From positions 1 to 43,407 of the forward strand of contig JAJYHY010000020.1 of assembly GCA_021784555.1 (NCBI GenBank): DNA of 43,407 nucleotides, in the 5' to 3' direction. The position numbers and the translations under genes are program-made. Below the pieces are notes generated by a model. That model saw nothing but the letters and a program-made list of their open reading frames with translations. It ran no database searches and was not told where the DNA came from. Below, piece by piece: positions 8,748-17,762 of the stretch; position 1 is the first letter of the stretch; every line of letters begins with the position of its first letter. Source of the stretch: a bacterium (GTDB lineage Bacteria > Verrucomicrobiota > Verrucomicrobiia > Limisphaerales > UBA8199).

Positions 8748-11700
8748 ATGAAAACCAGGCATCAACCAAAAGCACCCGGGCGCCGGTCACGGCATCTAGC
8801 TACCTTGGACCTGGCTTCAGGGCAGCGTACCGTGACTTCGTTCCGACAACAACCCTGGGCGGCTGACAAGCGTCGCCCCCGGCCTGTGTGGCCCGCGCGT
8901 CTGGCCTTCCTTTCCGTCGTGCTACTCTGCGGGGGCGCTCCAGCATTGGCGCTCGACCACTCGCCCCACTGGAGCAGCGACGGAAGCTTAACCTATAGCC
9001 TCATCAACCAATCCGACCTTGATGCGGGCGCAATTGACAACCTGAATTACTCAGACCCAGACTACCCCTACCGCTACTGCTGGTGGGGAAATGTGCTGGC
9101 TGTATCGCCGATTCTCGGTTTAGGACCCTACCAGCTCGCCTTCGACGGGCTGACACAGGGCCCGCACGACCGGCAGAACGAAGACCTATTCCTCTCGGAA
9201 AGCAGCTTCAACGCCTTCCTTCAACCGACTACACTAGCGTACTTATCGTTCGCTGATGCTGGTGCTTATTTCTATCCGCCTCTTCCTGCACTCGGGCAAG
9301 GTTTGCTGCGGGTCGGCCAATGGTGGCAACCGGTTCCTCCCCAGGCTTTCCTGTTTCGCTACCTGCACTTCGACAATCAGTTGTGGGACGAGTGGACCGG
9401 ACGGACCATTAGAGATGGCGATGACACAAGGAAGTTAATCGTTTTGGTTCATGGCTGGAACCCAACCGGCGATCATGACGGGTTCGCCGGGCCGGAATTT
9501 GATGCGCTGACGGACAACCTAGGGGTCTACCGAACGGCGTCGGGAGATTGCGGCTGGAAGCTGGTAAAATACCATTGGGAAGCGGATGCCGACACCGGGC
9601 CCGGCGGCCTGCTGCATCCTGACACTGTGGTCAACGCGACAGAAGCAGCGGAGATTGCCTTCGAGCACGGGATACACCTGGGAGAACTCTTGGTAGAACA
9701 ATGTCCGGGCCTACAGAAAGTGCAATTCATCGCGCACAGCGCTGGAGGCTGGGTAGCCAGGGCAGCTGCGAGGTACCTGCTTGTGAGGGACCCCGCTGCC
9801 GTTGTTCAGGTGACGCTGCTGGACCCCTTCATACCTGGGTCCGTTGGAAATCTTGCTGTGCCCAGTAGTTGGTACCTGCCGTCAACCAGGCTCGACAGCA
9901 GACTCATGGCTTCTTTGGCTTCGGTTCCTGGCAAGATTTGGGCGCTCGAAAACTATTACTCGGATGATTGGGGGACGTTCAACGCGCTCGGCGGTACGCA
10001 GGATTCGTTTGGCAGCCCGTGGACTGACCAGCGGGTTGACGTCTACGGAGGGTATAGCTCCCACATGGGGCCCGTGGAGTGGTACTCCGACACGGTAGCG
10101 GCGTCGGGGAGCGGGATCGACAGTGCCAACATAAATCCATTCTGGGATTCGCTGGCAATCATGGGCTGGAGCCAGAGCTTGTTTTTTGAAGAACCAGTGA
10201 TCGATGCTGAGCCGCCCACGGCGGTGGTGGCGTCTGTTGGCGAGTCAGTGCGGATCGCGGCGCGGGCGCATGTACGCGGAGGAGCACTTGTAGGACCGGG
10301 ATGGAAGCAGGCAAGCCTCACGTACCGGTGGAGGAAGGACGGCACCCCCTTGGCTGAAGGGCTGCAAGCGAGCGGCGCGATCGTCAGCGGCGCGGAAACC
10401 GCTGCGCTCTCCTTAGCGAACGTAACCGCCGCTGACCAGGGCGCTTACACGGTCGTCATCGCGAACGGCTCGGACGGGACAACGAGCAGGCCTGCGCAGT
10501 TGACGGTGAACAGCCCCTCGTCGGTAGCGCTACCTGTCTTTTATCCCGCTCCCGGAGAATTCACGCTCGGTGTGGAGGTTGGGATAACGGGGCCTCCCAG
10601 CGCGCAAATCTACTACACGACGGACGGTAGCTTCCCGACGGCTATTACCTCCGAGCGTTACTCGGGTCCGATTTCGTTGACGGAAACCACACATTTGCGG
10701 GCCATAGCGGTCTCTGGCACCGTGCAGAGCCTGCTGGCCTCGGGCACGTACACTATTGCCTCAAGCGGCACCTCGCCGCAAATCACCGGGGTAAGTAGCG
10801 GAGCGGGAGTACCCGGCAGTTCGGCGGAACAGTGGATCGACATTGAAGGCTCTGGCTTCATGCCGAATTTCATCGCGCTGCTGTTTGACCTGACCACGCA
10901 CGACGCGTACCCGGCCGTTATTGACCCGAGCAAACTCCAGTTTGTCAGTGCGAACGAGGTAAAAGTCGATTTCAGCCTGGGCGCCAGCACGGCTGACTGG
11001 ACGGTTATGATCACAAATCCAAACGGCGCCAGTTCCGATCCATTCACCTTCCATGTCGTCGCGGCTGGCGCGCCAGTGACAGCCGCGCCGCCGACTTTCA
11101 ACCCTGCTCAGGGTCCTTATGCTGGGCCAATCGCCGTACAAATCAGCGACAGCACGCCCGGGGCCGTGATCCGTTACACCACGGACGGAACTGATCCAGG
11201 CCCAGACAGCACCGTTTACAGTGGTCCCATCCCGGTGGCGGGCAGCATCTCGTTCAAAGCGCGGGCGTTTCTGTACGGGTCCGCGCCGAGCGGCGTGGTT
11301 CCGGCCGCCTATGCCATCGCAGCGCCAAGCACAGGCTCATTAACGGTCAGTATTGGCCCCGCTGAGGCCGCCGGCGCTCAATGGCGGGTGAATGGAGGCG
11401 CCTGGCAGGCCAACGGCGCGACATTGACGGGCGTCTCTATCGGACCGGTGACAGTGGATTTTTCTCCAATGTCGGGGTGGGCTGCACCGGCACCGACCCT
11501 TCTTTCCATAGGCGCAGGCCAAAGCGCAACCTATTCCGCAACGTACGCCCGGGCCAACCACCCGCCGAACGTTGCAGGCGTGATCTCTCCCGGCAACGGA
11601 AATGGCAGCGTCCAACGTGCCGGCTTGACGCTCTTCTGGCACGGCGGCGACCCGGATCCCGGCGACGTGGTGGAATATGCGGTGCTTCTGGGAACTGTCC

Positions 11701-14700
11701 CCAATCCGGGGCCAATCATAGGCTATGGTACGGTCACGGGCGATCCGGGTTCCTATGGGCTTCCGTTCACGCTCGAAGCGGGGACCACGTATTACTGGGA
11801 GATTGTGGCGCGAGACAATCATGGCGCGATCAGCAAGAGCCCGGTGTGGCACTTCACGACTGCCTACTCGGCGCCAGACCTGGCCATCTCGGATGTCACT
11901 GTTTCCGGGACGCCGGCGCCGGGCGCGACTGTCACCGTGTCGGCAAAAGTCACGAACGTGGGCGACTTCGTGTCGGACGGCATCGCGTATGTCCGCCTTT
12001 ACCTGTCTCAGACGGCCGGCGCCAAGGCGATTCCGCTCACGGGTTCCGATAAATTCCTGCCCCCTTCGTCCCTATTCGTTCAGCCCCTGGATCCGGGGCA
12101 GGCCGTTACGGTCTCGGCGCCGGTTACCCTGAACGGTCTCCCGGGCGGGACAAGTTACATCGACGCTTGGGTGGACTCTGGCCAACCGAGTGCCTATAAC
12201 GAAAGGAATCTGGCCAACAACATTGCCAGCGCGCCGATTTCCTATGCGGACGTCACGCCGCCTAAAATCACTCGTCTGGAACTTCAATACCCCAGCGGAT
12301 TCTACACCGGGCAGCCAAACGGAATTATTTATGCGGCCACAGACGACGTGGCCGTGGCGACGGTGGATTTCTCCTATTCGTCGGATAATGGCGCCAACTG
12401 GACGACCGTTGAGCAGGGATATGTTCCGCCAACACCCACTCAATATGGCCTAACCTATGCATGGGCACCGCCGCAGGATCTCCCGCTGACGACAACGTAT
12501 CTTATCCGGCTCGTTGCCCATGATCCGTCTGGAAATACCGACACGCAAACGGCCGGCCCTTACGCCCTTCGCGACGGTTCGCTTCCCCGCGTCACGCTGG
12601 TTTCGCCGACGGGAGGTGAAGTCTGGGATATGGGATCAACACACACCATTAGCTGGACCATTTCGTCGAGCAAACCCATTCGGTACGCGGCGGTTTGGAT
12701 CGTCGACGGGAAGGAGGACATCGACTCCCTTCCTGTCGTAACCAACCCAGCCATCTCGTCGGTTCAGTGGACGTTGGCGAATCCGCTCCCTGTTTTATCA
12801 GGCCAGGTGCTAATTGAGGTCGAGGACGCCGACGGGTTTATGGCACGGGCCGAGAGCGGGTCAATAACGTTTCACGATCCCTCTTCGCCACCTCCGCCGC
12901 CATGGTCCTCGCCCGCGACCGTATCGTCCTCCGGAGAGACCGGCAAGCCGCGCCTCGTCACTGGCGCGGATGGGGTCGCCTACGTGGTTTTCGGCTGGAG
13001 TCACGACAATACGGCGCATACCGTCTCCTTCCGCTATTCGAAGCGGGCGAACGGCTCGTGGTCGGAGCCGCAAACCGCGACCCTTGACTCTTCAACAGTT
13101 GACGCCCTGTACGCTGGGTCATATCAGGTCGGGGATTTTGACGCCGCTGTGGACTCCCAGGGGCATCTCCATCTGGTGTGGGCCTCAGATTTCAATACCG
13201 CGCAGGTCACTGATGAGAACAATGACGACGTGTTTTACGCGGAGACCGACGGAAGCCAATGGTCCACACCGCTGGATCTCTCCTCGGCGATCACCGCTGG
13301 CACGGCGCAGACGAGCCTGAGCTGGTCGCCAAAGGCGAGTCTGCCCCAGGCCCAGGTCGGAGCGGCCTCAGCCGTGGCCAATGGCAAGCTGTACGTCCTG
13401 GGTGGGAATCCGGTGAACACGACCTTCATTTATGATCCGTCGAACAACTCCTGGTCAAGGGGAGCGGATATTCCGCCTTCGGGCGTGATCGACGGCGGGG
13501 CAGCAGCAGTGGGCGACGCGATCTATGCCTTGAGCGGCCTGGACAGCAGCTTAAAGATTTACGATACCGTGGCAAACACCTGGAGCCTCGGTCCCTCAGT
13601 CCCGGTCTCGGGCCAGGGACCATCAGTGGTTGCCCTCAATGGGAAGGTTTATGTCATTGGTGGTGGAACCTCAGCGAACCAGCTTTACGATCCCGCCACC
13701 CGTTCGTGGCGCGAGTTAAGCCCTATGCCGGCAAACCGTAGTTTTGCCGCCGCCGCCGCCCTGAACGGCAAAATCTACGTGTTTGGGGGAGCTTACGATG
13801 GAGGCTATGACCCCGTTGAAGCCTACAACCCGAGCACGGATTCGTGGACCAGCATTGCGGCTTGGGACGACGTGTCCTGGCCGAGGGTCGAAGCCGCTTT
13901 GGCACTGACATTCAACGGGAAGATTTATCTCCTTGGCGGAAGAAGCATTCAAGACGGCAGCGACTCGAGCGCTGTCTTTGAATTCGATCCAAACATTCCC
14001 ACGTTCCGGACGATGGCGAGTATGCAAGCGGCGCACGGTTGGGCGGCCGGCGGCCTCATAGGAAGCACGGTTTACATTTGTGGCGGGTACAACAGTCTCG
14101 GCGTGGCGACCTCGATCCTCGAAGCGGGTGCCTTGAGTTCGGAGTCGGCAGGAACTCAGTCTTCGTGGCCGCGGATCGCGCTTGATTCCAACGATGAGGC
14201 ATATATGGTTTGGAGCGACGGTGCGCATCTCAACGACGATGGGTCTGTCACCGGAATCCAGAGGGTCTATTACGCCACAAAGAGCCCGGGTCAAGCCGCG
14301 GCCGCACCCCAGCCGGTAGCCGGGAGCGATTCGTCGATTTGGCCGGCAGCCGCCGTTGACTCATCGGACAAACTGAACATCGCGTACATCGCCTATGACG
14401 GATCGGGACTGCGCCACCTCTATTGGCAGTCCCTCGCCGGCTCCGGTTGGTCGGCGCCGGTGGTAATCGCCTCTCCGCAAACGGGTAGCTACTTTCAAAC
14501 GCCAGCTCTGGCCGCTGGCGCGAACCGACACCTCCACGTTGTTTGGCAGGCCTACGACAGTACCCAGAAACTCAACCGGATCCAATATAGCTATTTCGAT
14601 GGACTCGCGTGGTCCCAAAGCGAGTTGGTCGATGCCTCCGCAACGGTGGACCCGGACCCGCGCGTGGTCTTAGATCGACAGGACCAGCCTCACGTGTTGT

Positions 14701-17324
14701 TCGTCGATACTCCTTCCTCCACCGGAGAACTCCTGCATAGCTGCAGGGTCAAGGACCGCTGGTCCGCGCCCGTGCAGGTGAACCTGAATAGCCAATCCGC
14801 AAGCGATCCGGCGATCGACGAAGCTTATTCGTCGTCCGATGACACGCTCTATGTGGCGTGGGCGTCTCCCGTCGGTCTCATGGCCAACGCGATGACCAAC
14901 GCGTCCGGTGCCGTCGCACAAACGGCCGTGGCTGTCGCCTCCCCGCAAGATGGGCTGGTCGCATCGGCCGGCGCGACGCTGCAGATTCAATGGAGCTTGG
15001 CATCTGGCGACACCGCCTGGACGATTGACCTGGATTACAGCACAAACGACTGGGCGACGGCGCTGCCGATTGCGGGTGATCTGAGCAATAGCGGCGCCTA
15101 CGGCTGGACCGTGCCCGACCTGGGCGCGTACCGGGCGCAGGTGCGCGTCACCGCCAAGGACGCGGCGGGAGACCAGTTGACGGGTTTTTCGGGATATTTC
15201 CACACCCAGAGCATCTCGCCCCCAACAATTCGCATTGACGCTCCGGCGGGCGGCGGCGATCTGACTGCTGGCGATCAGGTCACGATTAGTTGGGCTGCGG
15301 CCGCCAGCGCCGGGTTAACAAACGTGGTCCTCGATTACTCCGTGGACGATGGAGCAAGCTGGCTCTCGATCACAAACGGCGCCGAAGCGTCCACGAGCTG
15401 CCTCTGGACGGTTCCCGGCACGCCGACCAGTGAACTCCTGCTGCGGGCCACGGCTTGGGACGCGAGCGGCCTAGCGGCCTCGGTAACGAACACGCCGCCG
15501 CTCGCGATCAGCCTTGCCGACACCCCGCCCGGTGCGCCGAGTCAGCCGCTGCCGGCGCCGGGAACCGAGTCGCTGGCGACCAGCGGAACCAGCCTCCAGT
15601 GGTCCGATTTCGATCCAGACGGCGACGCTCTCACCTACACGCTCCACTTTGGTGTGGCAAGCAGCCCCCCGGCGGTGGGAACCACGGCGCAAAGCCAGTA
15701 CTCCCTTCCGGACCTTCAGGCTGCGGCCACGTACTATTGGCAGGTTGATGCGAGCGACGGCAAAACGACCGTCTCCAGTCCGGTTTGGTCCTTTACGACC
15801 GAACCCGCTCCTCAGCCCCCCACCATCGCTTTGCCCGGCCAGCTTGATCCGGGGATGGTCGCCGTAGCCTATGCCGCAACGTTCGTGGCCACCGGCGGGA
15901 CGCCCCCCTATTCCTGGGCCATTAGCCCGGTTAACCAGCCCTCTGGCCTGACCCTCGACGCAGTCGGCGGAACCCTCACCGGCACTCCGGCCAGCGCAGA
16001 AACGAACCGGATCACGGTCACAGTCACGGACGCGAATGGGCTGACCTCGGCTCGCGACTTCCAGATGGCGATTGTCCCGGCACCCACCCGGCTCGTCGAG
16101 TTGACGGGAGATTTATCTTTTGGATCCCTTCCTGTCGGAAACAGCGCCACCAAGAGGCTCACCATCACCAGCGCCGGGACCGCCCCCCTAACGGTGACCG
16201 GCGTAACCTATCCAGCGGGCTTTACCGGGGACTGGAATTCCGGTGTGATTAGCCCCGGCGCGTCCCAGCCGGTGACGGTCACCTTCACTCCGACGGCAGC
16301 GACGAACTTCGGCGGCGCGGTGGTCGTCGCCTCGGACGAGGAGGGTGGAAACGGCATGCTTGCACTATCCGGCGTCGGCACCGCTCCAGCGGTGTGTCCT
16401 GCCGATACAAACGCCAGCTTCCGGATTGTGATCAGCGAGGTGACGGCTTACGGGGCGGCATGGAAGCGGGGAGACAACTGGCGAAATCCGCCCAATCCGA
16501 TTCCGATCTCGTATGTGACGCGCGTGGGGTACCTGTGGAAGAACGGCGAATGCTACGGCTATGACCAGAGCCAGGACCCGCCGCTGTGCTGGGTGTTGCA
16601 GCCCTGCCCGAGCATGGCCGGTGGGCCTGGGGCGCAAGCGGCAAGCGTGGGCTCCGGTGCGGGCGACATGGAGGATGACGGCGCCGGGAGTTCGTCGGTG
16701 GTGCGGAGCGTGGCCGGCGTTACGGTTTCGCTCCAAGCCAGTCCGGACCAATCCGTGAGCGTGTATGCACTCGAAGAGAGCCTGCTGGCCGGGTTGACGC
16801 CGTACGACATCACGGAAGGCGGCACGTGGGATGCGACAAACCGGAAGGTGAAGTGGGGGCCATTCTTCGACAATGCGGCCCGGACGCTGTCCTACAGTGT
16901 GAGCGGGGTGGCGGGAGTTTACCGGTTGAGCGGGGTGGGGAGTTATGACGGGATTAGCCTTGGGACGATCGGCGCGGCGACTATCGACCTTGCGTCCGCG
17001 CTCAGGCTGAGCGGCTTGGGGATTGGGCTTTCGGGGCAGGGTTTGACGTTCACCTTCTCCACCGAGGTTGGGAGAGAGTATTACATCGAATTCACAGACA
17101 ACCTGACCCAAGGGCAATGGCAGGTGGTGGCCGGCCCGCTGGCCGGCACGGGCCAGCCTATTCAGTGGGTTGACGACGGGAGTAAGACCGGCGGCGTGCC
17201 ACCCGCCTCTGGACCACGATTCTATCGGGTGCGGTCCTCGCCGCGAGGCGACCGGCCAGATAAACGCAAAGGTGCTGGACCTGCCGGTGAGACCGCAATT
17301 CGGAAGTATCCCGCCAGGGTGTGA
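8748..17324 (+). CDS. Giant modular secreted protein with alpha/beta-hydrolase domain
   Basis: 2858 residues from the ATG at 8748, 4 bp after the regulator. A long basic leader and hydrophobic stretch (about 50-68, ending APALALD) form a signal peptide. Domains in rough order: alpha/beta-hydrolase (VLVHGW near 232; GxSxG as HSAGG, Ser331); Ig-like (about 483-588); two chitobiase-C-like domains (YYTTDGS and RYTTDGTDP) around an IPT-like domain; PEGA-like and fibronectin-like units; CARDB (about 1043-1171); a Kelch propeller (about 1521-1788, repeated GKxYVxGG) between sialidase/BNR-like segments; further Ig/fibronectin units; a putative-Ig He_PIG domain (about 2356-2445); an ASH/choice-of-anchor-D-like domain; and the C-terminal module shared with the RHS protein. 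A 26-residue tail after the shared SSP end (Arg2833 onward) replaces the stop found in the RHS gene. Probably an extracellular or surface lipase/esterase-like enzyme with binding domains; substrate unknown. Confidence 0.85.
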   Translation: MKTRHQPKAPGRRSRHLATLDLASGQRTVTSFRQQPWAADKRRPRPVWPARLAFLSVVLLCGGAPALALDHSPHWSSDGSLTYSLINQSDLDAGAIDNLNYSDPDYPYRYCWWGNVLAVSPILGLGPYQLAFDGLTQGPHDRQNEDLFLSESSFNAFLQPTTLAYLSFADAGAYFYPPLPALGQGLLRVGQWWQPVPPQAFLFRYLHFDNQLWDEWTGRTIRDGDDTRKLIVLVHGWNPTGDHDGFAGPEFDALTDNLGVYRTASGDCGWKLVKYHWEADADTGPGGLLHPDTVVNATEAAEIAFEHGIHLGELLVEQCPGLQKVQFIAHSAGGWVARAAARYLLVRDPAAVVQVTLLDPFIPGSVGNLAVPSSWYLPSTRLDSRLMASLASVPGKIWALENYYSDDWGTFNALGGTQDSFGSPWTDQRVDVYGGYSSHMGPVEWYSDTVAASGSGIDSANINPFWDSLAIMGWSQSLFFEEPVIDAEPPTAVVASVGESVRIAARAHVRGGALVGPGWKQASLTYRWRKDGTPLAEGLQASGAIVSGAETAALSLANVTAADQGAYTVVIANGSDGTTSRPAQLTVNSPSSVALPVFYPAPGEFTLGVEVGITGPPSAQIYYTTDGSFPTAITSERYSGPISLTETTHLRAIAVSGTVQSLLASGTYTIASSGTSPQITGVSSGAGVPGSSAEQWIDIEGSGFMPNFIALLFDLTTHDAYPAVIDPSKLQFVSANEVKVDFSLGASTADWTVMITNPNGASSDPFTFHVVAAGAPVTAAPPTFNPAQGPYAGPIAVQISDSTPGAVIRYTTDGTDPGPDSTVYSGPIPVAGSISFKARAFLYGSAPSGVVPAAYAIAAPSTGSLTVSIGPAEAAGAQWRVNGGAWQANGATLTGVSIGPVTVDFSPMSGWAAPAPTLLSIGAGQSATYSATYARANHPPNVAGVISPGNGNGSVQRAGLTLFWHGGDPDPGDVVEYAVLLGTVPNPGPIIGYGTVTGDPGSYGLPFTLEAGTTYYWEIVARDNHGAISKSPVWHFTTAYSAPDLAISDVTVSGTPAPGATVTVSAKVTNVGDFVSDGIAYVRLYLSQTAGAKAIPLTGSDKFLPPSSLFVQPLDPGQAVTVSAPVTLNGLPGGTSYIDAWVDSGQPSAYNERNLANNIASAPISYADVTPPKITRLELQYPSGFYTGQPNGIIYAATDDVAVATVDFSYSSDNGANWTTVEQGYVPPTPTQYGLTYAWAPPQDLPLTTTYLIRLVAHDPSGNTDTQTAGPYALRDGSLPRVTLVSPTGGEVWDMGSTHTISWTISSSKPIRYAAVWIVDGKEDIDSLPVVTNPAISSVQWTLANPLPVLSGQVLIEVEDADGFMARAESGSITFHDPSSPPPPPWSSPATVSSSGETGKPRLVTGADGVAYVVFGWSHDNTAHTVSFRYSKRANGSWSEPQTATLDSSTVDALYAGSYQVGDFDAAVDSQGHLHLVWASDFNTAQVTDENNDDVFYAETDGSQWSTPLDLSSAITAGTAQTSLSWSPKASLPQAQVGAASAVANGKLYVLGGNPVNTTFIYDPSNNSWSRGADIPPSGVIDGGAAAVGDAIYALSGLDSSLKIYDTVANTWSLGPSVPVSGQGPSVVALNGKVYVIGGGTSANQLYDPATRSWRELSPMPANRSFAAAAALNGKIYVFGGAYDGGYDPVEAYNPSTDSWTSIAAWDDVSWPRVEAALALTFNGKIYLLGGRSIQDGSDSSAVFEFDPNIPTFRTMASMQAAHGWAAGGLIGSTVYICGGYNSLGVATSILEAGALSSESAGTQSSWPRIALDSNDEAYMVWSDGAHLNDDGSVTGIQRVYYATKSPGQAAAAPQPVAGSDSSIWPAAAVDSSDKLNIAYIAYDGSGLRHLYWQSLAGSGWSAPVVIASPQTGSYFQTPALAAGANRHLHVVWQAYDSTQKLNRIQYSYFDGLAWSQSELVDASATVDPDPRVVLDRQDQPHVLFVDTPSSTGELLHSCRVKDRWSAPVQVNLNSQSASDPAIDEAYSSSDDTLYVAWASPVGLMANAMTNASGAVAQTAVAVASPQDGLVASAGATLQIQWSLASGDTAWTIDLDYSTNDWATALPIAGDLSNSGAYGWTVPDLGAYRAQVRVTAKDAAGDQLTGFSGYFHTQSISPPTIRIDAPAGGGDLTAGDQVTISWAAAASAGLTNVVLDYSVDDGASWLSITNGAEASTSCLWTVPGTPTSELLLRATAWDASGLAASVTNTPPLAISLADTPPGAPSQPLPAPGTESLATSGTSLQWSDFDPDGDALTYTLHFGVASSPPAVGTTAQSQYSLPDLQAAATYYWQVDASDGKTTVSSPVWSFTTEPAPQPPTIALPGQLDPGMVAVAYAATFVATGGTPPYSWAISPVNQPSGLTLDAVGGTLTGTPASAETNRITVTVTDANGLTSARDFQMAIVPAPTRLVELTGDLSFGSLPVGNSATKRLTITSAGTAPLTVTGVTYPAGFTGDWNSGVISPGASQPVTVTFTPTAATNFGGAVVVASDEEGGNGMLALSGVGTAPAVCPADTNASFRIVISEVTAYGAAWKRGDNWRNPPNPIPISYVTRVGYLWKNGECYGYDQSQDPPLCWVLQPCPSMAGGPGAQAASVGSGAGDMEDDGAGSSSVVRSVAGVTVSLQASPDQSVSVYALEESLLAGLTPYDITEGGTWDATNRKVKWGPFFDNAARTLSYSVSGVAGVYRLSGVGSYDGISLGTIGAATIDLASALRLSGLGIGLSGQGLTFTFSTEVGREYYIEFTDNLTQGQWQVVAGPLAGTGQPIQWVDDGSKTGGVPPASGPRFYRVRSSPRGDRPDKRKGAGPAGETAIRKYPARV

Positions 17325-17362
17325 AACGTGAGACGTGAGACGTGAGATGTGAAATGTGAACA
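17321..17362. repeat. Heptamer tandem repeat GTGARAY, six units
   Basis: Six consecutive 7-bp units (gtgaaac, gtgagac twice, gtgagat, gtgaaat, gtgaaca). The TGA stop of the giant protein lies inside the first unit. Confidence 0.85.
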
Positions 17363-17762
17363 GCGTCGGATGCCGGACTACTTCTGAACCGGGGTTTAAT
17401 CGCTGGTGCAGGCGCCGGCAGGAGCGCCCGGCCCAGGCATGGGCGGGCTGGAGAGTTCGGACCGCCGCCGGCACTTCCGCTCGTTGGCTAACCAGATTCG
17501 GGCAGCGGCGAGTGGAGTTGTAGAAGCCGGTTTCGCGAGCCGAGGAACGAAATCTCGGGTTCTGGTGAGGAGGGCCCTCTATGCATCTTATTAATCTGAT
17601 TCAGTAAGCCATGTTATTAAGAATATGTGCTTTACGGCGGGTCTTGGTTTTGCCACACTTTGAGTCAGCGTTATGATCGGCGCCAGCGCGCGGCCTAAAT
17701 CACTGGTCGTCACCCAGGCCGTGCCGGGGCGCCAATCGCACGCCAGGAAGGAACATTAAGCT
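17325..17762. other. Intergenic region between two giant genes
   Basis: It holds the heptamer repeat at 17321-17362, the second copy of the 31-bp repeat (17447-17477), an AT-richer stretch at 17580-17640, and the leader of the NHL gene. The purine-rich gaagga at 17745-17750 is a plausible ribosome binding site for the ATG at 17763. No gene is supported. Confidence 0.6.
17447..17477. repeat. 31-bp dispersed repeat, copy 2
   Basis: Same orientation as 7511-7541 with one mismatch. It lies downstream of the giant modular gene. Confidence 0.7.

Noticed and set aside
17690..17762. Possible cyclic-di-GMP (GEMM) riboswitch because of a cggcctaaatc stretch
   Set aside because: The other conserved GEMM segments and tetraloop are missing.
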